In this document: piece by piece, positions 25,632 to 34,700 of the stretch
Layout of the letters: each line of letters starts with the position of its first letter
How positions within the stretch are numbered: the first letter of the stretch is position 1
DNA from: Pelagibacteraceae bacterium AG-349-O05
GTDB taxonomy: Bacteria > Pseudomonadota > Alphaproteobacteria > Pelagibacterales > Pelagibacteraceae
NCBI GenBank assembly: GCA_003281005.1
Contig: QCDE01000004.1
Location: 18,054-82,053 of the forward strand
Reading direction: 5' to 3'
Length of the DNA: 64,000 nt
Translations under genes and position numbers: made by a program
The notes under the pieces: model-generated
What the model was told of the DNA's origin: nothing
Seen by the model: the letters and a program-made list of their open reading frames with translations, nothing else
Database searches by the model: none

Positions 25632-26663
25632 ATGTCTGAGACTGTAATTAAATGTGAGTCAGTTTATAAAATTTTTGGACAAAATGCCAAAAAGATGCTT
25701 GAAGAATCTAATGGCAATGTAGATGCAAAAACCTTTCAGGAAAGAGGATGTATAGTTGGAGTTAATAATGCTTCTTTCGAAGTTGCAAAAGGAGAAATGT
25801 TAGTAGTGATGGGGTTATCTGGTTCGGGCAAATCAACTTTGCTTCGATGTATATCAAGACTAACAGATGCAACAGGTGGAAAAATTTTCATAGAAGGTCA
25901 AGATTTACTTGAATTAAATAATAAAGAATTAATTGAACTTAGAAGAAGTAAAATGGGAATGGTATTTCAAAGTTTTGCTCTACTACCTCATAAAACAGTA
26001 GTTGAAAACATTGCTTTCCCACTCCAGATCAAAGGTACAAAGACTGAAGATAGTATTAATAGAGCAATGGAAATGGTAAAACTAGTTGGCCTAGATGGAA
26101 GAGAAAACTATTTCCCAAGAGAACTTTCAGGTGGACAACAACAACGAGTAGGGATCGCAAGATCATTAGCAGTAGAGCCTGATATATGGTTTTTAGATGA
26201 ACCTTTTTCTGCATTAGATCCATTAATAAGAAAAGAAATGCAGGATGAGTTTTTAAGACTTCAGGAAAAATTACAGAAGACCATCATGTTCATTACTCAT
26301 GATTTTGATGAAGCATTAAAGTTAGCTGATCGTATAGCAATCATGAAAGATGGTATAATTGAACAATTAGATACACCTGCAAACATTGTATTAAATCCTG
26401 CAACTGAATATGTAAGAAAGTTTACTGAAGAAGTACCGAGAGAGAAAGTTTTGATTATTGAGGATGTAATGGATGCTTCAAGTAAAGATAATTTAGGAGA
26501 TTTAAAAGTATCAAAAGATGAAATTATAGAAAATGTTGCAGAAAAAATACTTACTCAAGAAAAATTAGTTGGAGTAGTTGACTCAAATAATAATATTGTA
26601 GGATCAATTAAACCTTCAAAAATAATAGATACAGTTTTTGGAGGAAGAAAAAACGGTAATTAA
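25632..26663 (+). CDS. tmoW: TMAO/betaine ABC transporter ATP-binding protein
   Basis: 343 residues. ABC ATPase with Walker A GLSGSGKSTLL near residue 62, Q-loop MVFQSFALLPHKTV, signature LSGGQQQRVGIARSL, Walker B DIWFLDEPFSALDP and switch His in ITHDFDEAL. The N-terminal IFGQNAKKMLEES and the C-terminal extension of about 80 residues are typical of the OpuAA/ProV group for quaternary amines. It energises the permease encoded 3 bp downstream. Substrate assigned as TMAO from the tdm/tmoX/tmm context. Confidence 0.85.
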   Translation: MSETVIKCESVYKIFGQNAKKMLEESNGNVDAKTFQERGCIVGVNNASFEVAKGEMLVVMGLSGSGKSTLLRCISRLTDATGGKIFIEGQDLLELNNKELIELRRSKMGMVFQSFALLPHKTVVENIAFPLQIKGTKTEDSINRAMEMVKLVGLDGRENYFPRELSGGQQQRVGIARSLAVEPDIWFLDEPFSALDPLIRKEMQDEFLRLQEKLQKTIMFITHDFDEALKLADRIAIMKDGIIEQLDTPANIVLNPATEYVRKFTEEVPREKVLIIEDVMDASSKDNLGDLKVSKDEIIENVAEKILTQEKLVGVVDSNNNIVGSIKPSKIIDTVFGGRKNGN

Positions 26664-26666
26664 AAT

Positions 26667-28820
26667 ATGGAGTATTTAAAAAAATATCCAAAATTATTTC
26701 AATGGTTATTTTTGTTAATTGTATTTTTTGCTTTATGTTTTGCAATTGATGTTCCTGAAACTTATAAATTTATAAGAGGCCAGGCTGAATTTGTTAAAGA
26801 TCCAAACCAAAGTGTTTACTTTTTTCTAGGTAAAGAGGTTAGGTATTATGCCTTTGATGTATTTTGGAGATTGCCTCCACTTCTAGGATGGCTGCCTATT
26901 TGGATAAATGACTCTTTATTTTTCTTAATGAATGAATGGATGCCAATGGAGTTTTGGAACGAAGATACTCAAGAATTTAAAACTCGACCATTATTATTAG
27001 AGATAAGTAGAAATTTAACTTCATTTATGACTTTTTTAATTGAATTAATAAGGGAGATTTTACTTGGAGGTTTAGAAACTATTGTTGCATTTACAAGTTG
27101 GGATTTTATTGATGCTTATCCATGGTTAGAGTTACCAGGTTTACCTTGGACCATTGTTGCAGCTGGAGCAGCTATACTATCTTATAAATTAAGCGGAAAA
27201 GGATTGGCTTTGTTTGCAGGTTTAACAATGATCTATATTTCTATATTTGGTCAATGGAAACCATCAATGCAAACGCTTTCTTTTATACTTGTTGCAGCTC
27301 CACTTTCATTTATTTTTGGTTTAGGCCTAGGTATTGCAGCTTACAAAAGTAAACGAGTTGAAAAAGCTTTGTACCCAATTCTTCTAGTGATGCAGACTAT
27401 GCCACAATACGCTGTATTAGTTCCTGCACTTGTTTTATTTGGAGTAGGTGATCACGCTGCTGTAATTATTACGATGGTTGTTGCGGTTCCACCAATGATA
27501 TTGTTAACAATATTAGGTTTAAGAGCCATACCTCCAGAAGTTATTGAAGCTGGAAGAATGAGCGGTTGTACCAATTGGCAATTAATGTTCAAGGTACTAA
27601 TTCCAACAGCAAGAAGAGATATTTTAATTGGAGTTAACCAAGTTATTATGGTTTGTTTTTCAATGGCAGTTATATCTGCGTTCATTGGCGCGAAAGGATT
27701 AGGATTTAATTTGTTGTTAGCACTTAATCAACTCAATATTGGTTTAGCGCTTGAGGCTGGTTTATGTATTAGTTTAATTGCAATTTTACTTGATAAAATG
27801 TCTTTGGCATGGGCAAATAAACAAACAGATTATTTTGGAAATCTGACATTTTTCCAAAGAAATAAAAACGTAATATTTTTTGCAGCTTCATTCGTAATTG
27901 GAATAATTCTTGCATATGTTGGGACTTTTATTTTCAAAGGTAGTTTTAATTACTTGTTTGAAATTCCTCATAATAAAGGAATATCAACAGCAGATTTTTG
28001 GAATAAAGGAGTTGATTGGATTTTTGATACTTTCTTCGTTTATATTAAAGCATTTAATACATGGTTAATTCAAGATGTGCTTCAGCCGATGAGAGCTTTG
28101 TATTTAAGAATGCCTGCAGTTGCTACATTGGTACTAGCAGTTGGTGCAGGATATTTAATTGGAGGAGTTCGATCAGCATTAGTTGTTGCTGCTTTGACTT
28201 TATTTATAGCATTAAGTCCATGGTGGGATAGAGCACTAGTAACCTTATACATGGCAACTTTTGGTGTAGTTATCTCTTGTTTAATAGGATTTACAGTTGG
28301 AACATTATGTTTTCAAAATAAAAAATCAGCAGCATTTATGCTAGGTGTTTGTGATATATTTCAAACATTCCCATCATTTGTATACCTAATACCTGTAATG
28401 ATGCTTTTTGGAATTACAGATACTTCTGTATTAATTGCAGTAATTGTTTATGCAACAATTCCTGCAACAAGGTACACAATTGAAGGTTTAAGAAGTGTTC
28501 CTGTCGGCTTGCATGAAGCTGCAACAATGTCTGGTGTTAATAAATTTCAAAGATTAACTAAAATTGAGTTTCCATTAGCATTTCCACACATGATGCTTGG
28601 TATAAATCAAACAATAGTTTTTGCTTTATTTATGGTGATAATTGGAGCATTTATCGGAACAGAAGATCTTGGACAATATATTTTAAAAGCCCTATCAGAT
28701 AAAAATGGAGCAGGAATTGGCTTAACACTTGGTATCTGTGTTGCGTTTATAGGATTGATTTTTGATAACTTAATTAGAACTTGGGTAGAAAAAAGAAAAA
28801 AACACTTAGGCATAGCGTAG
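26667..28820 (+). CDS. tmoV: Fused double permease of the TMAO/betaine ABC transporter
   Basis: 717 residues with about 14 or more hydrophobic segments. Two complete binding-protein-dependent transport domains are present in tandem; each has its own EAA-like cytoplasmic loop, EAGRMSGCTNWQLMFKVLIP near residue 295 and EAATMSGVNKFQRLTKIEFP near residue 610. The usual ProW homologue has one domain and works as a dimer, so this protein would supply both halves of the pore. It is 3 bp from tmoW. The stretch at residues 30-160 is a divergent N-terminal extension with several aromatic residues. Confidence 0.85.
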   Translation: MEYLKKYPKLFQWLFLLIVFFALCFAIDVPETYKFIRGQAEFVKDPNQSVYFFLGKEVRYYAFDVFWRLPPLLGWLPIWINDSLFFLMNEWMPMEFWNEDTQEFKTRPLLLEISRNLTSFMTFLIELIREILLGGLETIVAFTSWDFIDAYPWLELPGLPWTIVAAGAAILSYKLSGKGLALFAGLTMIYISIFGQWKPSMQTLSFILVAAPLSFIFGLGLGIAAYKSKRVEKALYPILLVMQTMPQYAVLVPALVLFGVGDHAAVIITMVVAVPPMILLTILGLRAIPPEVIEAGRMSGCTNWQLMFKVLIPTARRDILIGVNQVIMVCFSMAVISAFIGAKGLGFNLLLALNQLNIGLALEAGLCISLIAILLDKMSLAWANKQTDYFGNLTFFQRNKNVIFFAASFVIGIILAYVGTFIFKGSFNYLFEIPHNKGISTADFWNKGVDWIFDTFFVYIKAFNTWLIQDVLQPMRALYLRMPAVATLVLAVGAGYLIGGVRSALVVAALTLFIALSPWWDRALVTLYMATFGVVISCLIGFTVGTLCFQNKKSAAFMLGVCDIFQTFPSFVYLIPVMMLFGITDTSVLIAVIVYATIPATRYTIEGLRSVPVGLHEAATMSGVNKFQRLTKIEFPLAFPHMMLGINQTIVFALFMVIIGAFIGTEDLGQYILKALSDKNGAGIGLTLGICVAFIGLIFDNLIRTWVEKRKKHLGIA

Positions 28821-28824
28821 TCCG

Positions 28825-30303
28825 TTGAAAAAATTTATAATTTCTATTGATCAAGGTACTACTTCTTCAAGAGTAATACTTTTTAACACTAAAGGTAAAA
28901 TCGAATTTGTTTCTCAGTATGAATTTAGACAATATTTCCCAAAGAATGGATGGGTAGAACATAACCCAAATGAGATTTGGTCAACAACCCTTAAAGCACT
29001 TAAGAATGTTATTAATAAAGCTAATAAAATTAGAGGTCGCATTATCAGTATTGGAATTACCAACCAAAGAGAAACAACAATCTTATGGAATAAGAAAACA
29101 GGAAAACCAGTTTACAATGCAATAGTTTGGCAAGATCGAAGAACCCAAGAATACTGTAAAAAACTTAAAAATAAAAAATATGAAAATGATTTTAGAAAGA
29201 AAACAGGATTATTTATTGATCCTTATTTTTCAGCTACAAAAGTAAGGTGGATTTTAGACAATGTAAAGGAGTCTAAAAAATTATTAAAATCAAACAATTT
29301 ATTATTTGGCACGGTTGACACATTTTTAATTTGGAAATTAACTAAAGGAAAACAACATTTAACCGAAGCTACAAACGCAAGTAGGACAATGTTGTTTAAT
29401 ATTAATAACAATAAATGGGATCATGAGATTTTAAAAAAATTAAATATTCCAAATAGTATTCTACCCGAAGTAAAAAATTCAGCTGATGACTTTGGCAAAA
29501 CTGATAAAAAAATTATTGGAAAAGAGATTCCTATATCTGCCGTTTTAGGCGATCAACAGGCTGCTGCGGTTGGTCAAACTTGTTTTGATAAAGGTTCAAT
29601 TAAAAGCACTTATGGAACAGGGGCTTTTGTAATTATGAATACAGGCTCCAAGAAAATAAATTCCAAAAATAAATTGTTAACAACAATATGTTATCGATTG
29701 AATAATAAAACTACTTATGCTTTAGAGGGATCAATTTTCATAGCTGGCGCTGGCATACAATGGTTAAGAGATAAAATGAAATTGATAAAAAAAGCAACAG
29801 AAACAGAAAAAATAGCAAGATCATCAAATATAAATGATGGTATCTATGTCGTTCCCGCTTTTAGCGGCATGGGTGCACCTTATTGGAGACCAGATGCAAG
29901 AGGTTTAATTACAGGTTTAACTAGGGATAGTAATTGGCAAAGTTTAGTAAGAGCAACAGTAGAGTCAGTTGCTTATCAAACTTATGATCTTTTTAACGCT
30001 ATGAATAAAGACGGTTTAAAACCTAGAATAGTAAAAATTGATGGTGGTATGGTTGCAAACAATTGGTTTTCACAATTCTTGTCAGACACAATAAATTTAA
30101 AAGTAATTAGACCAAAAGTATTGGAAACTACCGCATTAGGAGTTGCGCTCTTTGCTGGATATCAAGTTGGTGAGTTTAAATCATTAAATCAAATTAAAAA
30201 TATTTGGCAAAAAGATAAAGCTTTTTCACCAAAAATTAAGAATTCATTGAGAAATCAATTATTACAGGGATGGAAACTAGCAATCAAAAAAACTTTGGCA
30301 TAG
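28825..30303 (+). CDS. glpK: Glycerol kinase
   Basis: 492 residues, standard length. It begins with TTG at 28825, four bases after the tmoV stop. N-terminal SIDQGTTSSRVILFN is the phosphate-binding motif of FGGY kinases, TNQRETTILWNKKTGKP and YGTGAFVIMNTG are conserved in glycerol kinase, and DGGMVANNWFSQFLSD is the C-terminal adenosine motif. It phosphorylates glycerol to sn-glycerol 3-phosphate. A GpsA-like dehydrogenase follows 8 bp later, so the pair would carry glycerol to dihydroxyacetone phosphate. It may be cotranscribed with tmoWV. Confidence 0.94.
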   Translation: MKKFIISIDQGTTSSRVILFNTKGKIEFVSQYEFRQYFPKNGWVEHNPNEIWSTTLKALKNVINKANKIRGRIISIGITNQRETTILWNKKTGKPVYNAIVWQDRRTQEYCKKLKNKKYENDFRKKTGLFIDPYFSATKVRWILDNVKESKKLLKSNNLLFGTVDTFLIWKLTKGKQHLTEATNASRTMLFNINNNKWDHEILKKLNIPNSILPEVKNSADDFGKTDKKIIGKEIPISAVLGDQQAAAVGQTCFDKGSIKSTYGTGAFVIMNTGSKKINSKNKLLTTICYRLNNKTTYALEGSIFIAGAGIQWLRDKMKLIKKATETEKIARSSNINDGIYVVPAFSGMGAPYWRPDARGLITGLTRDSNWQSLVRATVESVAYQTYDLFNAMNKDGLKPRIVKIDGGMVANNWFSQFLSDTINLKVIRPKVLETTALGVALFAGYQVGEFKSLNQIKNIWQKDKAFSPKIKNSLRNQLLQGWKLAIKKTLA

Positions 30304-30311
30304 TTTAAGAT

Positions 30312-31340
30312 ATGAAAAAAATTGTAATTATTGGTGCTGGTGCAATGGGATCTGCTTTTTCTGTTCCATGTGCAGATAATTCAAATGAAGTTTTTTTGGT
30401 TGGATCATTTCTTGAAGATAATGTTATTGATGAAATTAAAAATTCAAATAATTTTCATCCAACTTTAAAAAGTCAATTACCAAAAAATGTAAAAGTTTTA
30501 AAATATTCAGAGTTTAATGAAAATATTAAATATAACATTGATCTTTTAGTTGTTGGAGTTAGCTCAAAAGGAATTGAATGGATAGGTAACGAAATTTCAA
30601 ATTTTTATAAATCAACAGTTGATATTCTCTTACTAACAAAAGGTTTAGCTTTAATTGATAACAAATTTGAAACTTTGGCAGAAAAATTAGATAATATTTT
30701 AAAAAAAAAAGGAATCACTGATGCTAAAATTTCTGCAGTAGCAGGACCTTGTTTAGCTAATGGTTTAGTAAATAGAATAAATAGTAGTGTTGTATTGGCA
30801 AATCAAAATATAAACATTGTAAAAAATATAGGATCAATAATTTCAACAAATTATTATTCTACGGAGTATTCAGATGATTTAATAGGTGTTGAGGTGTGTG
30901 CTGCTACAAAAAATATTTACTCCATGTTAATTGGAGCTTCAGAAGGTTTGAGCAGCAAATCACTAAACAGCGAGACAAAAAAAAAATTTTTTCTTAATAC
31001 AGCTGCATCTTTGGTCTACAAAGCTGTTGCTGAAATGAAATCTTTAACTAAAAAATTAAATGGTAAAGAAGAGTCTGCTTATGGTTTAGCAGGATTAGGA
31101 GATTTATATGTTAGTTCTGCTGGAGGGAGGAATAGTAAAATGGGATATTATTTAGGCCAAGGTCATTTATTTAAAGAGGCTAAAGAGAAATTTATGAAAG
31201 ATATTACTGTAGAAGGTGCTGATTTAGCTTTCGAAATAGGACCAAAAATTTTAAAAGAATTTGAAGAAAAAGAATTTCCTCTACTTTTTAGTGTAATTAA
31301 ATGTATTTGCGATAACCAGAAGTTAGAAATTAACTGGTAA
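30312..31340 (+). CDS. Glycerol-3-phosphate dehydrogenase (GpsA-like, NAD(P)-dependent)
   Basis: 342 residues. N-terminal Rossmann motif IVIIGAGAMGSAFSVPCADN, GVSSKGIEWI and LLLTKGLALID are typical, and the C-terminal part has EVCAATKNIYSMLIGASEGL with the catalytic lysine and AYGLAGLGDLYVSSAGGRNS. The family reduces dihydroxyacetone phosphate; next to glycerol kinase it may run in the oxidative direction. The sequence is a divergent member, and whether a second gpsA exists elsewhere in the genome cannot be told from here. Confidence 0.8.
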   Translation: MKKIVIIGAGAMGSAFSVPCADNSNEVFLVGSFLEDNVIDEIKNSNNFHPTLKSQLPKNVKVLKYSEFNENIKYNIDLLVVGVSSKGIEWIGNEISNFYKSTVDILLLTKGLALIDNKFETLAEKLDNILKKKGITDAKISAVAGPCLANGLVNRINSSVVLANQNINIVKNIGSIISTNYYSTEYSDDLIGVEVCAATKNIYSMLIGASEGLSSKSLNSETKKKFFLNTAASLVYKAVAEMKSLTKKLNGKEESAYGLAGLGDLYVSSAGGRNSKMGYYLGQGHLFKEAKEKFMKDITVEGADLAFEIGPKILKEFEEKEFPLLFSVIKCICDNQKLEINW

Positions 31341-31342
31341 TA

Positions 31343-32677
31343 TTATTTTTGATTTAAAAAAGTCTTCATTGAGTCATCCATCGCTTTTTCCCAAGCTGTA
31401 TGATGCACAGGTGCAACGGATCCAGTTACGGGGGATGAGAATGATTTGTTTCTATAAGTTAGAATATCCTCTACTTTATGGTGTTCCCATTCTTTGAAAT
31501 GTTTTCTAATTAATTCAAAATCAATTTTAGGGTAATCTGACATATCATGAAGTTCTTTGGTATATTCTGTTTGAAAATCAATCATTTGATCAGGGTTTTC
31601 TAATTTTTCTTCCATAGCAACCCATTTATTGATGTCTTTATCTATTTCGTCATCACTTGGCATTTTGATTTTTCCCATAATTACATCTCTTGCGTACCAT
31701 CCCTGACAATCAAACATATTAAATGTATGAAATTGATCCTGCATACCTAAGTATAAAAGTTTATGATTATCTTGCCACACAACACCTTTGTAAAGTTTTG
31801 GTGGATATAATCTGTTATGTGTTTTTAATTTTAAGCTTTCATCTAAAAATGGGAAATGATGTAGATATCCTGTACATAAAATAACCACATCAGCATCTTG
31901 TTCAGTTCCATCTTTAAAGATGGCTTTTTTTCCTTCTAACCTGTCTAAATAATGAACTTCTTTCATATCTTTTGGCCATTTGAAACCCATTGGGTTATGC
32001 CTGTAACCGATTGTTACACTTTTAGCGCCATACTTATTACATTGTAGAGCCACATCTTCAGCAGAATAACTGCTTCCTAAAACAATCACATCTTTTCCTC
32101 TGAATTCTTCAGCATCTCTAAAATCATGTGAGTGCATTATTCTTCCTGGGAAAGAATTCATTCCTTCGTATTCAGGAATAAAAGGCACAGAAAAATGACC
32201 TGTAGAGACTACCACATAATCAAATGTATCATTTAAAATTTTATTATTTACTTTGTCTTGGTAGCTAATTTCAAACTTATCATTTTTATAAACAGTATTT
32301 GTAACTCTAGTATTAAATTTAATCTTACTTTTTATATTTCCTTTGCTCACTCTTCCTAAAATATAATCTTGTAGCACTTCTCTTGGGGGGAAAGAGGGAA
32401 TTGGCTTTCCAAAATGTTCATCAAAAGAATAATCAGCAAATTCTAAACACTCCTTAGGTCCGTTTGACCATAAGTATCTATACATACTATTAGGCACAGG
32501 ATCTCCATATTGATCAGAACCTGTTCTCCAGTTGTAATTCCACAAACCGCCCCAACTCTCTTGTTTTTCAAAGCAAACTATTTCAGGAATTTTTTCTCCT
32601 TTTTTTTCTAAATGCTCAAATGCTCTTAAAATTGAAAGTCCACATGGACCAGCGCCTATGATTGCTACTTTTGACAT
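31343..32677 (-). CDS. tmm: Trimethylamine monooxygenase (flavin-containing)
   Basis: 444 residues from the ATG complementary to 32675-32677, preceded by AGGAAAAA; an upstream in-frame ATG would add 16 residues before the FAD motif and is unlikely. FAD motif VAIIGAGPCGLSILRAF, the FMO fingerprint FPGRIMHSHDFRD, and the NADPH motif VIVLGSSYSAEDVALQ are all intact. Tmm oxidises trimethylamine to TMAO. It is typical for marine Tmm to be encoded near tdm and the TMAO transporter, as here. It converges on the GpsA-like gene with 2 bp between. Cytosolic. Confidence 0.92.
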   Translation of the reverse strand: MSKVAIIGAGPCGLSILRAFEHLEKKGEKIPEIVCFEKQESWGGLWNYNWRTGSDQYGDPVPNSMYRYLWSNGPKECLEFADYSFDEHFGKPIPSFPPREVLQDYILGRVSKGNIKSKIKFNTRVTNTVYKNDKFEISYQDKVNNKILNDTFDYVVVSTGHFSVPFIPEYEGMNSFPGRIMHSHDFRDAEEFRGKDVIVLGSSYSAEDVALQCNKYGAKSVTIGYRHNPMGFKWPKDMKEVHYLDRLEGKKAIFKDGTEQDADVVILCTGYLHHFPFLDESLKLKTHNRLYPPKLYKGVVWQDNHKLLYLGMQDQFHTFNMFDCQGWYARDVIMGKIKMPSDDEIDKDINKWVAMEEKLENPDQMIDFQTEYTKELHDMSDYPKIDFELIRKHFKEWEHHKVEDILTYRNKSFSSPVTGSVAPVHHTAWEKAMDDSMKTFLNQK

Positions 32678-32754
32678 AGAATTTTTCCTATCATTAATAA
32701 ATTTATAATTATATCTTACTAACAATTTTTAAAAAAATAAAATTATATTTTGTT

Positions 32755-33912
32755 ATGGGTATTAATTGGAATTATCCAACCACTATGTGGATAGGAGAAA
32801 ATAGAATTGAAGATTTATCCTTAGCCTGTAAAGAGTTAAATATTTCAAATCCATTATTTGTAACAGACAAGGATTTAATTAACTTAGATTTAATAAAAAA
32901 TATAATATTAATATTAAAAAAAAGTTTTGAAAATTTAGCTATCTTTTCTAATTTTACGGGAAATCCAATTGGAGAAAATGTAGAAGAAGGCGTTAAAGTT
33001 TATAATAGCGCAGATTGTGACGGCGTAATAGCTTTAGGAGGTGGAAGTGGTTTAGATGTTGGAAAAGCTATAGCATTTATGTGCAATCAATCTCGACCGA
33101 TATGGGATTTTGAAGATATTGGTGATTATTGGACAAGAGCCGATAGTTCTAAAATTTCAAAAATTATTGCAGTTCCAACCACTGCTGGAACAGGATCTGA
33201 AACAGGTAGAGCATCTGCAATCATAAATAAAGAAACAGGTGCAAAAAAAATTATTTTTCACCCAAAAATGTTACCTTCGATTGTTATTTTAGATCCTTTA
33301 CTTACAATAGATTTATCTCCAAGATTAACAGCAGCAACAGGAATGGATGCGCTTGCACATAATTTAGAAGCGTTTTGTGCACCAGGATATCATCCAATGG
33401 CTGATGGGATGGCAATAGAAGGAATGAAACTAATTAAAAATTCATTAATTAAAGCTTTTAAAAATGGAAAAGATGTTAAGGCTAGAATGGATTTACTTTC
33501 TGCAGCTTCAATGGGATCGACTGCATTTCAGAAAGGATTGGGAGCAATTCACTCATTGAGCCATCCAGTAAACGGTAAATTTAATGTTCACCACGGCTTA
33601 TCAAACGCAATATTTATGCCTTATGTTTTAACATTTAATAAACCCTCAATTGAAAATAAAATAATATCAATTTGTGATTATCTTAATTTAAATAAAAATT
33701 TTGATAGTTTTTTAAATTGGATTTTGGAATTAAGAAAAAATTTAAATATTCCACATAAATTGTCAGATGTGATGGATTGTAATAATATTGATTTAGATGA
33801 ACTTTCTTTAATGGCATTTGAAGATCCATCAACAGGAGGAAATCCTAAAAAGTTAAGTCGAAATGATCTAAAAGAAATGTATATAAAAAGCATTTCTGGA
33901 GAATTATTTTAA
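32755..33912 (+). CDS. Iron-containing alcohol dehydrogenase
   Basis: 385 residues of the group III Fe-ADH family. The NAD-binding GGGSGLDVGKAIAF near residue 97 and the metal-binding histidines of DALAHNLEAF, GAIHSLSHPV and NVHHGLSNA are present. Members reduce or oxidise short aldehydes or alcohols, including formaldehyde or succinate semialdehyde; the substrate is not evident. The 77-bp gap to divergent tmm holds both promoters. It is followed with one shared base by an amidotransferase gene. Confidence 0.88.
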   Translation: MGINWNYPTTMWIGENRIEDLSLACKELNISNPLFVTDKDLINLDLIKNIILILKKSFENLAIFSNFTGNPIGENVEEGVKVYNSADCDGVIALGGGSGLDVGKAIAFMCNQSRPIWDFEDIGDYWTRADSSKISKIIAVPTTAGTGSETGRASAIINKETGAKKIIFHPKMLPSIVILDPLLTIDLSPRLTAATGMDALAHNLEAFCAPGYHPMADGMAIEGMKLIKNSLIKAFKNGKDVKARMDLLSAASMGSTAFQKGLGAIHSLSHPVNGKFNVHHGLSNAIFMPYVLTFNKPSIENKIISICDYLNLNKNFDSFLNWILELRKNLNIPHKLSDVMDCNNIDLDELSLMAFEDPSTGGNPKKLSRNDLKEMYIKSISGELF

Positions 33913-34700
33913 TGAAAAAAGTATTGATAGTAGAAGGAAACTTACGAGAAGAAAACCAAAGTTTTTCTGAGGCTGGAATTCAAACACATACAGAAAGTCT
34001 TAAAGATAGTTTGGCTTATTTCACAGATAAATTAGAAACCCACGTGGTTAATCCTTCTTCAGATGAAAATATCGACAAAAATATTGATGCACTTGAAAGC
34101 TATGATGGTCTTATTTGGGGCGGTAGTAGTTTAAATATTTATAACAATACTCCAGAAATAAAAAGACAAATTGAATTTATGAAAGAATGTCAGAAAAAAA
34201 TCAAAAAAATTTTAGCAATATGTTGGGGCATGCAAGTAGCTGTAACAGCAGCAGGAGGGGAGGTTAAAAAAGCTACAAAAGGATCTCATAGAGGCATTGC
34301 CTCAAATATAGAAATTAATGAAAATGGTTTAAATCATCCACTTTATAAAAATAAAGATCAAAAATTTAACACACCAGCATTTAATTTTGATGAAGTCGTA
34401 ACAATGCCAGAAGACTCAATTTTATTAGCCTCAAACTCAATAAATAACGTTCAAGGAATAAATTTTAAAGTTGGTAACTGTAATATATGGGGTCTCCAAT
34501 ACCATCCTGAGATTACTTATAATAAAATGATTAATTTGATTATATTTAGAAAAGAACGATTGTTAGAAAGAGGTGCTTTTAAAGATCAAAATGAGATAGA
34601 TAGTCATATCGAGCATATTGAAAGAGAAAATAAAAAACTAGATAAAATCTCAAGAATGAGAGAATTAGAGAATTGGTTAAATTATCTTGGACTAGAATAA
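33912..34700 (+). CDS. Type 1 glutamine-amidotransferase-like protein
   Basis: 262 residues with the triad-type GATase1 fold: nucleophile elbow [16 protein letters not shown] near residue 100, and catalytic His and Glu in [12 protein letters not shown] near residue 197. About 60 additional residues follow the core. No synthase domain is attached, so it may be a stand-alone amidase or transfer ammonia within a complex, for example hydrolysing a gamma-glutamyl amide formed by the ligases here. That role is a guess from context. Starts at the stop of the Fe-ADH gene and overlaps fhs tail-to-tail by 9 bp. Confidence 0.75.
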   Translation: MKKVLIVEGNLREENQSFSEAGIQTHTESLKDSLAYFTDKLETHVVNPSSDENIDKNIDALESYDGLIWGGSSLNIYNNTPEIKRQIEFMKECQKKIKKILAICWGMQVAVTAAGGEVKKATKGSHRGIASNIEINENGLNHPLYKNKDQKFNTPAFNFDEVVTMPEDSILLASNSINNVQGINFKVGNCNIWGLQYHPEITYNKMINLIIFRKERLLERGAFKDQNEIDSHIEHIERENKKLDKISRMRELENWLNYLGLE

